From contig JBBIVX010000013.1 in NCBI GenBank assembly GCA_037439465.1, forward strand, positions 13,793 through 77,792: 64,000 nt of DNA. The letters are read 5' to 3'. The notes beneath the pieces are model-generated. The model searched no databases and was not told the origin of the DNA. It saw nothing but the letters and a program-made list of their open reading frames with translations. Below, piece after piece: positions 32,663 to 41,398 of this stretch (position 1 is the stretch's first letter; each line of letters begins with the position of its first letter). Origin of the DNA: Parasulfuritortus sp037439465 (lineage in GTDB: Bacteria > Pseudomonadota > Gammaproteobacteria > Burkholderiales > Thiobacillaceae). A program made the translations under genes and the position numbers.

Positions 32663-33211
32663 ATGAGTCTTGACCGTGTCAATTCTGGGAAAGACGTCCC
32701 CAATGACTTCAACGTCGTCATCGAAATCCCGGCCCATGGCGAGCCGATCAAGTACGAAGTGGACAAGGCCACCGGCGCGATGTTCGTCGACCGCTTCATG
32801 TCCACCGCCATGCACTATCCCTGCAATTATGGCTATATTCCGCACACCCTGTCTGAGGATGGCGATCCGGTCGATGTGCTGGTGATCACCCCCATTCCGT
32901 TGTTGACCGGGGTGGTGGTGCGCTGCCGCCCGGTCGGCATGTTGAAGATGGAAGACGAGGCCGGTGTCGATGCCAAGCTGCTCGCCGTGCCGGTCGACAA
33001 GCTGACCAATCTCTACCGCGAGATCGAATCGCCGCGCGACCTGCCCGAATCGATCCTGCATCAGATCAGCCACTTCTTCGAGCACTACAAGGACCTCGAG
33101 GCCGGCAAGTGGGTCAAGGTCCAGGGATGGGTCGGCGCCGATGAGGCCAAGGGCGAAATCATGCAAGGCGTGCAGCGTTACAACACCGCCGCCGAAAAGC
33201 CGATGTTCTGA
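32663..33211 (+). CDS. ppa: Soluble inorganic pyrophosphatase (family I)
   Basis: Hydrolyses PPi to phosphate in the cytoplasm. The family signature DGDPVDVLV is present, with EIPAHGEPIKYEVDK and the YPCNYGYIPHT segment. 182 aa from the ATG at 32663, preceded by CGGAGA. It coexists with a membrane PPase and a PPi-dependent PFK in the same window, so PPi is both hydrolysed and used. Confidence 0.97.
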   Translation: MSLDRVNSGKDVPNDFNVVIEIPAHGEPIKYEVDKATGAMFVDRFMSTAMHYPCNYGYIPHTLSEDGDPVDVLVITPIPLLTGVVVRCRPVGMLKMEDEAGVDAKLLAVPVDKLTNLYREIESPRDLPESILHQISHFFEHYKDLEAGKWVKVQGWVGADEAKGEIMQGVQRYNTAAEKPMF

Positions 33212-33215
33212 TCTT

Positions 33216-33273
33216 GTAGGAGCGGGCTTGCTCGCGATATCGGCCTGCGCGTCGCCGGCAAGCCGCCTCCTAC
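33216..33273. repeat. REP-like palindromic element
   Basis: GTAGGAGCGGGCTTGC at 33216-33231 is inverted as GCAAGCCGCCTCCTAC at 33258-33273. The left arm strongly resembles the GTAGGAGCGNGCTTGCTCGCGA repetitive extragenic palindromes known from Pseudomonas and other proteobacteria. It fills the gap between ppa and the phosphodiesterase gene. I saw no second copy in the window. Confidence 0.75.
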
Positions 33274-33280
33274 GGAAGCC

Positions 33281-33838
33281 ATGAAGATCTGCATCGTCTC
33301 CGACTCGCACGACAACCGCCGTCTGCTCGAACATGCGGTGGAAGATGCCTGCGGGCGGGGCGTCGAGGCGGTGCTGCATTGTGGCGACGTGGTGGCGCCA
33401 ACCACACTACGCGTGCTGAAAAAATTCGGGCTGCCGGTGCATGTCATTCACGGCAATAATGTCGGCGATGTCCATGTCATGCACCAACTCGCGCACGAGC
33501 CGGACAGCCTGCTGCGTTATCACGGTCAGGACGCCGTGGTGCATCTGGGCGGGCGCAGCCTCTTCCTGGTCCATTATCCGCACTACGCCGAGGGCATGGC
33601 GCTCACCGGCGACTACGACATCGTCTGCTGCGGCCACGACCATCGGGTCAGCGCCCGGCCGGTCGCTAACGTCAAGGGCGGCACCACCTGGCTGGTCAAC
33701 CCCGGCACCGTGGGCGGCGTCGGCAAGGGGCCGACATATATATTGGCCGACCTGGAAACCCTGACCTTCGATATCTATGACGTGCCCACCGAACCGGGCG
33801 AGGCCTGTAACGTAAGGCCGGCCAGCGTGCACGTCTAA
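33281..33838 (+). CDS. YfcE/MJ0936-type metallophosphoesterase
   Basis: A 185-aa calcineurin-like phosphoesterase. It has the metal-binding motifs in order: SDSHDN at residues 7-12, HCGDVV, HGNNVGD, HYP and CGHDHR, then VNPGTVGG. The family hydrolyses phosphodiesters in vitro; the physiological substrate is unknown. The ATG follows directly on a REP-like repeat, without a clear ribosome site. Confidence 0.88.
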   Translation: MKICIVSDSHDNRRLLEHAVEDACGRGVEAVLHCGDVVAPTTLRVLKKFGLPVHVIHGNNVGDVHVMHQLAHEPDSLLRYHGQDAVVHLGGRSLFLVHYPHYAEGMALTGDYDIVCCGHDHRVSARPVANVKGGTTWLVNPGTVGGVGKGPTYILADLETLTFDIYDVPTEPGEACNVRPASVHV

Positions 33839-34016
33839 ATCACGGGCGCCTCACGACGTTCATGGCGCATCGCCGCCTCGGATTTAGCCAATCTATTCCT
33901 TCATAAGAACTTTCGATTATTCTGCCCGTCCGCCGGCCGGTCTTTGCGGTTAACATTCGTACCCTCTCCCCGGACACGGTCCGGCCCCGTTTTTTGTCAT
34001 CACTCGGAGGCGACAC

Positions 34017-35300
34017 ATGACGTCTGTTGTGGCGACCAACCAGACCATTCTGGTCGTGGGCGGCGGCATCGCCGGCATGACCGCGGCGCTTGAGGCTGCG
34101 GAAACCGGCAAAGAGGTTGTGCTGGTGGAAAAGAACCCCTACCTCGGGGGACGCACCGTGCAGCTTTACCGCTATTTTCCCAAGATGTGCCATCCCACCT
34201 GCGGCCTGGAGATCAACTTGCGCCGGCTCAAGGCCAATCCGCGTATCCAGGTGTTGACCCTGGCCGAGGTTACCGGCATCAGTGGCGACAAGGGCAATTA
34301 CAGCGTCACCGTCAAGCTGGCTCCCCGGTTCGTGAACGAGAATTGCACGGCCTGCGGCGAGTGCAACAAGGTCGCCACCACCGAGATTCTTGACGCCTTC
34401 AACTACAACCTGGGCAAGGTCAAGGCTGCCTATCTGCCGAACGACATGGCCTATCCGCAGCGCTATGTGATCGACCCGTCCGTGGTCGGCAGCGCCGAGG
34501 GCCAGGCCATCAAGGCGGCCTGCAAGTATGGCGCGGTCGACCTCGACATGAAGGAAGAGGTCGTCACCCTCAACGCTGGCGCCATCGTCTGGGCCACCGG
34601 CTGGCAGCCCTACGATGCCGAGAAGATTACGCCCTACCGCTACGGCGAGTTCAAGAACGTCATCACCAACGTCGAGTTCGAACGTCTGGCCGACCCGCAC
34701 GGTCCCACCGGCGGCAAGCTGCTGCGGCCAAGCGACGGCAAGGAGGCGAAGAACGTCGCCTTCATCCAGTGCGCCGGCTCGCGCGACGAGAACCATTTGC
34801 GCCACTGCTCGCGCTTCTGCTGCATGGCCTCGCTGAAGCAGACCCGCTACGTGCAGGAAGCCTTCGGCGACGAGGGCAAGTCGACCATCTACTACATCGA
34901 CATCCGCGCCATCGACCGCTTCGAGGACTTCTACCAGGAGGTCAAGGCCAGTCCCAATGTCGCCTTCGTCAAGTCCAAGGTGGCCCGCATCTCCGAGGAC
35001 AAGAACGGCGACCCGCGCCTGTGGGGCGTCAATACGGAAGGCTACATCCGCTATTCCGAGCCGCATGACCTGGTCGTGCTGGCCGTGGGCATGGAACCTT
35101 CGGTGAAGACCGTTGCCATCCCGGCCGAGGTGATGGGCGATTCCTCCGGTTTTGTCATGGCCGATCCGAGCAATGCCGGTATCTTCGGCGCCGGTTGCGC
35201 CACCAACGCCCTGGACGTGAACCGCGCCGTGCAAAGCGCGACTGCCGCTGCCTTGCGCGCCGTCCAGGTGGTCAACCAAGTCGCCCGCGCGGAGGCATAA
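34017..35300 (+). CDS. qmoA: QmoA-like FAD-dependent HdrA-family oxidoreductase subunit
   Basis: Soluble flavoprotein subunit of a quinone-interacting oxidoreductase complex. 427 aa. The N-terminal FAD/NAD fold has VVGGGIAGMTAALEAAE and EKNPYLGGRT. FPKMCHPTCGLEINLRR is typical of QmoA. A later CTACGECN motif and the CSRFCCMAS segment supply further cysteines. In sulfate reducers Qmo feeds electrons to APS reductase; in sulfur oxidisers it is thought to run in reverse, from AMP-dependent sulfite oxidation to the quinone pool. GGAGG precedes the ATG. It heads a four-gene operon. Confidence 0.88.
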   Translation: MTSVVATNQTILVVGGGIAGMTAALEAAETGKEVVLVEKNPYLGGRTVQLYRYFPKMCHPTCGLEINLRRLKANPRIQVLTLAEVTGISGDKGNYSVTVKLAPRFVNENCTACGECNKVATTEILDAFNYNLGKVKAAYLPNDMAYPQRYVIDPSVVGSAEGQAIKAACKYGAVDLDMKEEVVTLNAGAIVWATGWQPYDAEKITPYRYGEFKNVITNVEFERLADPHGPTGGKLLRPSDGKEAKNVAFIQCAGSRDENHLRHCSRFCCMASLKQTRYVQEAFGDEGKSTIYYIDIRAIDRFEDFYQEVKASPNVAFVKSKVARISEDKNGDPRLWGVNTEGYIRYSEPHDLVVLAVGMEPSVKTVAIPAEVMGDSSGFVMADPSNAGIFGAGCATNALDVNRAVQSATAAALRAVQVVNQVARAEA

Positions 35301-35304
35301 AGAA

Positions 35305-37548
35305 ATGGCTGAAATGAAAACCGCTGCATATATCTGCAAGGGCTGCGAGCTGGGCGCCCGCCTGGATGCCGCCGCCCTGGTCAAGACCGCCACCAAGGAA
35401 GGCAAGATGGCCCTCGTGCGCGAGCACGACTTCCTCTGCTCGGCCGACGGCGTGGCCACGATCAAGAACGACATCGCCAACGAAGGCGTTACCCACGTCG
35501 CGATCTGCGCCTGCTCGCGCCGCGCCAAGACCGAGGCCTTCAACTTCCCGACCGTCGCGATCAGCCGTGGCAACCTGCGCGAAGGCGTGATCTGGATTCG
35601 TCCCGACACCGACGAGGCGCGCGAGACCACCCAGGAAATGGCCGAGGACTACGTCCGCATGGCCTGTGCCGAGGTGAAGGCGATGAAGGTGCCCGAGGGC
35701 AACCCCAACACCGGCACCAGCAAGACCCTCTTGGTGGTCGGTGGCGGCATGTCCGGCATGACCGCCGCGCTGGAGGCCGCCAAGGCCGGCTACAAGGTGG
35801 TGCTGATCGAGAAGACCGGGGGGCTGGGCGGCATGGCGGCCAAGTTGTGGAAACGCATCCCCAACCGCGAACCGTTCAAGGCGCCGATGGACAGCGGCGT
35901 CGCCGACCTGGTTGCGCAGATCGAGGCGGACGCCAACATCAAGGTCTATCTCAACGCCGTCATCGCCAAGACCGCCGGCGCGCCCGGCCGCTTCAAGGTC
36001 GACATCGCGGTCGAGTCCGGCATGACGGTGACCGAGGACATCGGTGCCATCATCCAGGCCACCGGTTTCACGACCTATGACATGGCCAAGTTGCCCAATC
36101 TGGGCGCCGGTCAGGCCAACGTGGTTGACCAGCTCGGTCTGGAGGCCCTGGCCCGCGCAGCCAATGGCGGCCCGATCAAGCGTGCCGACGGCAAGGAAGT
36201 CAAGTCGGTGGTGTTTGTCCAGTGCGCCGGTCAGCGTGACGCGACCAAGACGCATCTCGAATACTGTTCCGGCCACTGCTGCGCCACCAGCGTCAAGCAG
36301 GCCATGTACTTCAAGGACGCCAACCCGGACGTCGATACGGTGGTGCTCTACACCGACCTCAGGATGCCCGGCAACAATGAGGACTTTTACCGCGCCGCCC
36401 AGAACAAGGGCGTGATCTTCTCCAAGGGCGCGGTGGCCAACGTCAGCACCAGCGGCGATGGCTGCAAGGTCACGTTCAAAGACCTGATATTGAACGAGGA
36501 GACCAGCGCCGATGCCGACCTGGTGGTGCTGGCCACTGGTATGGTGCCGACCACCGGCCCCGATCTCGATCAGCTCAATGAAGCCAACCGCGCCGCCGAG
36601 GGTGGTGACGCGGCGGCCAAGGAACAGGTCATCCAGATGATGTCGCAGTCGGTACTGAACCTCGATTACCGGCAAGGCCCGGACGTGCCGCAGTTCAAGC
36701 ATGGCTTTAACGACAGCCACTTCATCTGCTTCCCTTATGAGACCCGCCGCACGGCCATCTACGCCGCCGGCCCGGTGCGCCGTCCGATGGACATCGCCCA
36801 GGCCCAGGAAGACGCCACCGGCGCCGTCATGAAGGCGATCCAGGCGATGGAAAACGCCGGTCTGGGCAAGGCCGCGCATCCGCGCTCCGGCGACTTGAGC
36901 TTCCCGACCGCCCGTCTGGAAGGTTGCACCCAGTGCAAGCGCTGCACGGTGGAGTGCCCGTTCGGCGCCATCGACGAGGATGAAAAACGCTTCCCGCTGT
37001 TCAATGAGTCGCGCTGCCGCCGTTGCGGCACCTGCATGGGTGCCTGCCCGGTGCGGGTGATTTCGTTCGAGAACTACTCGGTCAACACCGTCGGCGCGCA
37101 GATCAAGGCCGTCGATATTCCGGATGAGTTCTCCGAGAAGCCGCGTGTGCTCATCCTGGCCTGCGAGAACGACGCCTACCCGGCGCTCGACATGGCCGGC
37201 ATGAACCGCAACGCCTATGACCCGTTCGTGCGGGTCATCCCGGTGCGCTGCCTGGGGTCGGTCAACACCATCTGGATCACCGATGCACTCAACTCCGGCT
37301 ATGACGGCGTCATGCTGATGGGCTGCAAGCACGGCGAGCAGTATCAGTGTCACTTCGTCAAGGGTTCGGAACTGGGCCGTTATCGCATGTCCAAGATATA
37401 CGACACCCTCAAGGGCATGAACCTGGAAGAGGAACGGCTGATGGACCTGGAAGTCGCCATCACCGACATCGACACCTTGCCCAAGAAGATCAACGACTAC
37501 GCCGCCCGGATCGTCGAGATGGGCATGTCGCCGTTCAAGGGATTGTGA
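35305..37548 (+). CDS. qmoB: QmoB-like HdrA/MvhD-type iron-sulfur flavoprotein
   Basis: 747 aa. An N-terminal domain carries CKGCELG and CACSRR. A FAD-binding HdrA-like domain begins near residue 140 (LLVVGGGMSGMTAALEAAK). Two [4Fe-4S] ferredoxin motifs occur near 540-580 (CTQCKRCTVECP and CRRCGTCMGACP). The C-terminal MvhD-like domain contains VRCLGSVN and MLMGCKHGEQYQCH. This order matches QmoB. It starts 4 nt after qmoA and is 10 nt from the hdrC-like gene. It probably passes electrons between QmoA and the HdrC/HdrB pair. Confidence 0.9.
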   Translation: MAEMKTAAYICKGCELGARLDAAALVKTATKEGKMALVREHDFLCSADGVATIKNDIANEGVTHVAICACSRRAKTEAFNFPTVAISRGNLREGVIWIRPDTDEARETTQEMAEDYVRMACAEVKAMKVPEGNPNTGTSKTLLVVGGGMSGMTAALEAAKAGYKVVLIEKTGGLGGMAAKLWKRIPNREPFKAPMDSGVADLVAQIEADANIKVYLNAVIAKTAGAPGRFKVDIAVESGMTVTEDIGAIIQATGFTTYDMAKLPNLGAGQANVVDQLGLEALARAANGGPIKRADGKEVKSVVFVQCAGQRDATKTHLEYCSGHCCATSVKQAMYFKDANPDVDTVVLYTDLRMPGNNEDFYRAAQNKGVIFSKGAVANVSTSGDGCKVTFKDLILNEETSADADLVVLATGMVPTTGPDLDQLNEANRAAEGGDAAAKEQVIQMMSQSVLNLDYRQGPDVPQFKHGFNDSHFICFPYETRRTAIYAAGPVRRPMDIAQAQEDATGAVMKAIQAMENAGLGKAAHPRSGDLSFPTARLEGCTQCKRCTVECPFGAIDEDEKRFPLFNESRCRRCGTCMGACPVRVISFENYSVNTVGAQIKAVDIPDEFSEKPRVLILACENDAYPALDMAGMNRNAYDPFVRVIPVRCLGSVNTIWITDALNSGYDGVMLMGCKHGEQYQCHFVKGSELGRYRMSKIYDTLKGMNLEEERLMDLEVAITDIDTLPKKINDYAARIVEMGMSPFKGL

Positions 37549-37558
37549 GGAGAGTGCG

Positions 37559-38191
37559 ATGAGCGATATGAACCAGCAAATGACGGCCCGCTACAAGAAC
37601 AATTTCCTCAAGGAGATCGAGCAGCAGGCCGAGATGGGCGAATGGGTGAAGATGTGCATGCAATGCGGCGTCTGCTCCGGTTCCTGCCCGACCAACTTTC
37701 ACCCCGGCTGGCAGCATCCGCCGCAGGAAATCTTCATGCTGATCCGGGCCGGCAAGCGCGACGAGGTGTTGGATTCGCCATCGATGTGGATGTGCACCTC
37801 CTGCTATAACTGCTACGTGCGCTGCCCGCGCAAGTTGCCGATCACCCACATCATGCACGGCATCGCCGAGTACGCCTATCGGCTCGGCCGGGCGCCCAAG
37901 GGTCAGCCCACCCTGCACCTGTCCAAGACCTTCTGGAACAACTGCACCAAGACTGGCCGCACCAATGAGGTCAAGCTGACCCAGACCCTCTACTTCAAGG
38001 ACGGCATTGTTTCCGGGATCAAGAAGGCCCTGGCCATGCAGGACGTTGCCCTCGGTCTGGTCAAGGCCGGCCGGTTGAACATCATGGAAGCCCTCGGCGG
38101 CGGCCACAAATGCAAGGGCGCCAAGGGCATCCACGCGATGCTGGCCAAGGCCCGTGAATTGGAAAACCAGCGCAAGGGCCGCGCGGCCTAA
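37559..38191 (+). CDS. hdrC: HdrC-like iron-sulfur subunit of the Qmo complex
   Basis: A 210-aa soluble protein with two [4Fe-4S] motifs, CMQCGVCSGSCP (near residue 38) and CTSCYNCYVRCP (near 79), as in heterodisulfide reductase subunit C. Classical QmoC continues into a cytochrome b membrane domain; that part is absent here and an HdrB-type protein follows, an arrangement reported for some Gram-positive sulfate reducers and sulfur oxidisers. How the complex reaches the membrane is therefore unclear. GGAG lies before the ATG. Confidence 0.88.
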   Translation: MSDMNQQMTARYKNNFLKEIEQQAEMGEWVKMCMQCGVCSGSCPTNFHPGWQHPPQEIFMLIRAGKRDEVLDSPSMWMCTSCYNCYVRCPRKLPITHIMHGIAEYAYRLGRAPKGQPTLHLSKTFWNNCTKTGRTNEVKLTQTLYFKDGIVSGIKKALAMQDVALGLVKAGRLNIMEALGGGHKCKGAKGIHAMLAKARELENQRKGRAA

Positions 38192-38203
38192 GGAGCAAGA
38201 AAG

Positions 38204-39100
38204 ATGGCTAAGAAGGAATACGCGTTCTATCCCGGCTGCTCATCGCAGAAGGGCGCTTCCGCCTCCAACTACCTGGTGTCGGTGGAGTCCATGTGTAAGA
38301 CGCTGGACATCAAGATGACCGAGATCCCGGACTGGAACTGCTGTGCCGCCTCCATCAGTTACGCCGAGGCCGGCAATCTGCCCCGGCATGTATTGAACGC
38401 CCGCAACTTCGCCCTGGCGGCGGACAACCTGCCCGGCCAGGATATCGTCGCCACCTGCGCCGCCTGCTGGCTGGGCGCGCGCGAGTCCAAGGAGCGCCTG
38501 GAGCATAATTCGGTGTTGCTGGAAGATACCAACACGGCGCTCAAGGAGGCCGGCCTGAACATCAAGGTGATCCCCGAGATCAAGCACATGGTCGAGGTGC
38601 TGATCGAGGACCTGGGTTACGCCGAGCTGGCCAGCCATGTCAAGAAGCCGCTCGCCGGCATGAAGATCGCCGGCTATGTCGGCTGCCAGACCAACCGGCC
38701 GTTCGGCATCCACGGCGAATCGTTCGAGAACCCGATGTATCTCGACAAATTGATCGAGACCGTCGGCGCCGAAGCGACCCCGTATGACCAGAAGGTGACC
38801 TGCTGCGGCGGCGCGCTGGCCTTCTCCGAGCCGGAAAAGGCCCAGGCCCAGATCAAGGACATCATCGAGTCCGCCTACGACTCCGGCGCCGAAATGGTGG
38901 TGACGCCGTGCCCGCTGTGTCAGGCCAACGTCGAGGTCTACCAGGGCCAGATCAACAAGCGCTATGGCACCAAATTCAACCTGCCGGTGCTGTATTACAG
39001 CCAGTTGATGGTGGTGGCCTACGGCGGTTCCGCCAAGGATGCCGGCCTCAATGGCCAGGTGATCCGGGCCCGCAAGCTGGAAGACATGGCATCGAAATAA
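38204..39100 (+). CDS. hdrB: HdrB-like CCG-domain subunit of the Qmo complex
   Basis: 298 aa with two CCG-type cysteine-rich domains. The first has YPGCSSQ, NCCAASI and TCAACWLG; the second has GYVGCQTNRP, TCCGGALAFSEPEK and TPCPLCQ. In heterodisulfide reductase, such domains hold non-cubane [4Fe-4S] clusters where disulfide or quinone chemistry occurs. It is the last gene of the operon and is followed by a strong terminator. The reducible partner in this organism is not known. Confidence 0.9.
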   Translation: MAKKEYAFYPGCSSQKGASASNYLVSVESMCKTLDIKMTEIPDWNCCAASISYAEAGNLPRHVLNARNFALAADNLPGQDIVATCAACWLGARESKERLEHNSVLLEDTNTALKEAGLNIKVIPEIKHMVEVLIEDLGYAELASHVKKPLAGMKIAGYVGCQTNRPFGIHGESFENPMYLDKLIETVGAEATPYDQKVTCCGGALAFSEPEKAQAQIKDIIESAYDSGAEMVVTPCPLCQANVEVYQGQINKRYGTKFNLPVLYYSQLMVVAYGGSAKDAGLNGQVIRARKLEDMASK

Positions 39101-39122
39101 CACTCGCTTTGTGTCACACTTG

Positions 39123-39146
39123 CAGGGGCTTTAGGCCCCTGTTTTT
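39123..39146 (+). terminator. Rho-independent terminator of the Qmo/Hdr operon
   Basis: CAGGGGC (39123-39129) pairs with GCCCCTG (39135-39141) over TTTAG, followed by five T. Confidence 0.9.
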
Positions 39147-39161
39147 ATTGGATTGGTAGCC

Positions 39162-39470
39162 ATGAAACGCCCGAAGACAGTTGACGAATACGTCGATCTG
39201 GTGCACCAGGCCGTCTACGAGATCGACGAATTCCGCACCAGCCTCGATTACGAGCCGGAAAACGCCGAGATGTATGGGCCCTTCATCGAGCACCTCGATA
39301 CCCTGGTGCGCAAGGTCTACGACGACATGGTCAGTGGCAGGTACGAATGGGGTTACGGCGAGGACCTGCCGTTCATGCCACTGGTGGTGAAGTACAGCCG
39401 CTTCATCCCCTTCCAGCGCATGCTGATCACCATCAACGAAACCCACAAGAACGGACTCGACGTTGGCTAA
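39162..39470 (+). CDS. Conserved hypothetical protein upstream of pilSR
   Basis: A 102-aa soluble acidic protein (MKRPKTVDEYVDLVHQAV...) with several aromatic residues and no recognised domain. Codon use is normal for the genome. The ribosome site before the ATG is weak. Its stop overlaps the TTG start of the next small gene, so they are coupled. Its place just after a terminator suggests it begins a transcription unit leading into pilS. Confidence 0.7.
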   Translation: MKRPKTVDEYVDLVHQAVYEIDEFRTSLDYEPENAEMYGPFIEHLDTLVRKVYDDMVSGRYEWGYGEDLPFMPLVVKYSRFIPFQRMLITINETHKNGLDVG

Positions 39471-39684
39471 ATTACTCTTCATCGTTGCCGCCGTGGCCGT
39501 CCTCGTGTTCTGGCTCAAGAGCCAGGGCCGCAAGCGCGGCGACCTCAATGCCAAGCCGAAACGGGATGTGGAAGACATGGTTCGCTGCCAGGTATGCGGT
39601 ATCAACCTGCCGCGCTCGGAGGCCATACTGAGTCATGGGCGTATCTATTGCTGCGACGAGCATAGACAGCGGGATAAGTCCTGA
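39463..39684 (+). CDS. PP0621-family small membrane-anchored protein with cysteine motifs
   Basis: A 73-aa protein with one N-terminal membrane segment (LLFIVAAVAVLVFWL) and a soluble tail containing CQVCGINLPRSEAI and YCCDEHRQ, a likely zinc-ribbon. This small protein commonly precedes pilS-pilR in betaproteobacteria; its role is unknown. The start is probably the TTG at 39463, overlapping the previous stop. Confidence 0.75.
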   Translation: MAKLLFIVAAVAVLVFWLKSQGRKRGDLNAKPKRDVEDMVRCQVCGINLPRSEAILSHGRIYCCDEHRQRDKS

Positions 39685-39779
39685 CGCGCATGGCAGCCCC
39701 CCGGATCACGAACGTCGTCCTGCCATGCGCCGTGCCCCCTCTCCCTTAGCTTTATACCGCGCGAGGAGGGCGGAACAAC

Positions 39780-41384
39780 GTGTCGCTACGCGGCTTTCAC
39801 GCTAACCGTTCAGCCACCGTGGATCGCGTTGATTTCTATCCCGACAGTTTCTGGCGTTCGCTCAAGCAACTCAACGCCTTCCGTTTTTTTCTCGCTGTCT
39901 ATTTCATCATCACGGCCCTGTTCGCGGAACGTCTGCCTCAGCTCGGTCAAAGCCATGGCGGCCTGACCCTGGCGGCTGGTCTGGTCTACGCCACCCTCGC
40001 CCTTTGGTTCCGTCACGGCTTGCAAGCACGCTCCCCGGCCTTTGCGGCGCAATTATTGCGGCAATTGCTGACAGATATCCTGGCTATCTCCTTTCTCATG
40101 CATTACGGCGGTGGTAACGAGACCGGCCTTGGTCTGTTGCTAACCGTGCCCATGGCCGCCTCCGGCCTGCATCCGCAAACCCGCGCCACGCTCGGGCTGG
40201 CGGCCATGGCCAGCATTGCCGTATTGCTGGAGCAGGTGTTTTACGCTTATGGCAGCGGTTTTAACGATGGCTATCTGCGCGCCGCCATGCTCGCCGTGGG
40301 GTTTTTTACCATCGCTGCCATCTCCCATGTGCTGGCCAAGGGGGCACTGAGCGCGGCCCGGATAGCCGGCGAGAAAACCAGGGAGGCGGAGGACCTCGAG
40401 CGGATCAGCGGCAAGGTCATCCAGGATCTGCCCTACGGTGTTCTGGTGTTGGACCGCGAGGGCCGGGTGCTGTTGTTCAATGCCCAGGCAGAAGCCCTGA
40501 TCGGCGCTCCGGTGAGGGTCCAGGCCGGCATAGGCGAATGTCTGCCGGAGTTGGCCGGGCCCTGGCGCGACTGGTTGGGCGGTGCTGGCTCCACCCCTTA
40601 CCTTTTCGAGACTGCGGAGAAGCGGCGCCTGCGCGCCCGCTTGCTGGAACTTGGCCCAGGGCGCAGCGAAGGGGCAATGGTGGTGGTCGAGGACATGAGC
40701 GAACTGGAGCAGGAGGCCACGCATATGAAACTGGCCGCCCTCGGGCGGTTGACCGCCAACCTGGCGCACGAGATCCGCAACCCGCTGTCGGCGATCAACC
40801 ATGCCGCCCAGCTCCTCCAGGAAGACAGCCGGGACGACCCTGACATGGGGCGGCTGACCCGCATCATCGAGGATAATGTCGGGCGGCTCAATTGTCTGGT
40901 GGAGGATGTGCTCTCCCTTAGCCGCCGCGATAGGCAGAACCGCGAAAACATCAAACTGGATGCCTTCCTGGCGGAATTCGTGGCGCATTTCGAACATGCC
41001 GAGTCCGTCCCCGATGGCGTCATCCGGAGCGAAGTCGGCTCCGGTCTGGAGATCGTTTTCGATCGACTGCATCTGCACCAGATACTCTGGAATCTCTGCC
41101 GCAATGCCTTCCGCCACTGTTCGCGAGGCCCCGGCAGCATCCAGCTCAGGGCGGCGGTGGTCGGCGACATGGCTCATATCGAGATATACAATGACGGCCC
41201 CAGCATCCCGGCCGAGATGCGACAGCGCCTGTTCGAGCCCTTCTATTCCACGGCCAGCCTGGGCACCGGCCTCGGGCTGCATATCGCCCTCGAACTGGCG
41301 CAGGCCAACGACGGCCAGTTACGCTGCCTGGAACAAGCCCAGGGCGCACGCTTCAGGTTGAGCGCCCGCCTGCCGAAACCCTAA
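39780..41384 (+). CDS. pilS: Sensor histidine kinase PilS
   Basis: A 534-aa kinase controlling type IV pilin transcription. The N-terminal region has about six membrane segments (residues 20-190), followed by a PAS-like domain (DLPYGVLVLDREGRVLLFN). The HisKA box is LAHEIRNPLSAINHAAQLL with the phospho-accepting His. The HATPase has LWNLCRNAFRH (N box) and GTGLGLHIALEL (G box). The start is GTG at 39780 behind GAGGAGG. It is followed after 14 nt by pilR. No pilin gene is in the window. Confidence 0.92.
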   Translation: MSLRGFHANRSATVDRVDFYPDSFWRSLKQLNAFRFFLAVYFIITALFAERLPQLGQSHGGLTLAAGLVYATLALWFRHGLQARSPAFAAQLLRQLLTDILAISFLMHYGGGNETGLGLLLTVPMAASGLHPQTRATLGLAAMASIAVLLEQVFYAYGSGFNDGYLRAAMLAVGFFTIAAISHVLAKGALSAARIAGEKTREAEDLERISGKVIQDLPYGVLVLDREGRVLLFNAQAEALIGAPVRVQAGIGECLPELAGPWRDWLGGAGSTPYLFETAEKRRLRARLLELGPGRSEGAMVVVEDMSELEQEATHMKLAALGRLTANLAHEIRNPLSAINHAAQLLQEDSRDDPDMGRLTRIIEDNVGRLNCLVEDVLSLSRRDRQNRENIKLDAFLAEFVAHFEHAESVPDGVIRSEVGSGLEIVFDRLHLHQILWNLCRNAFRHCSRGPGSIQLRAAVVGDMAHIEIYNDGPSIPAEMRQRLFEPFYSTASLGTGLGLHIALELAQANDGQLRCLEQAQGARFRLSARLPKP

Positions 41385-41398
41385 ACTAGCCTGCCGAC

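Noticed and set aside
33970..33996. Hairpin CCGGAC-ACG-GTCCGG with T6 upstream of qmoA as a terminator
   Set aside because: The T run begins several bases after the stem, so it is a poor intrinsic terminator; it may only be leader structure.
35272..37353. A 693-codon open frame antisense to qmoB
   Set aside because: Same antisense artefact; qmoB has clear cofactor motifs and operon context.
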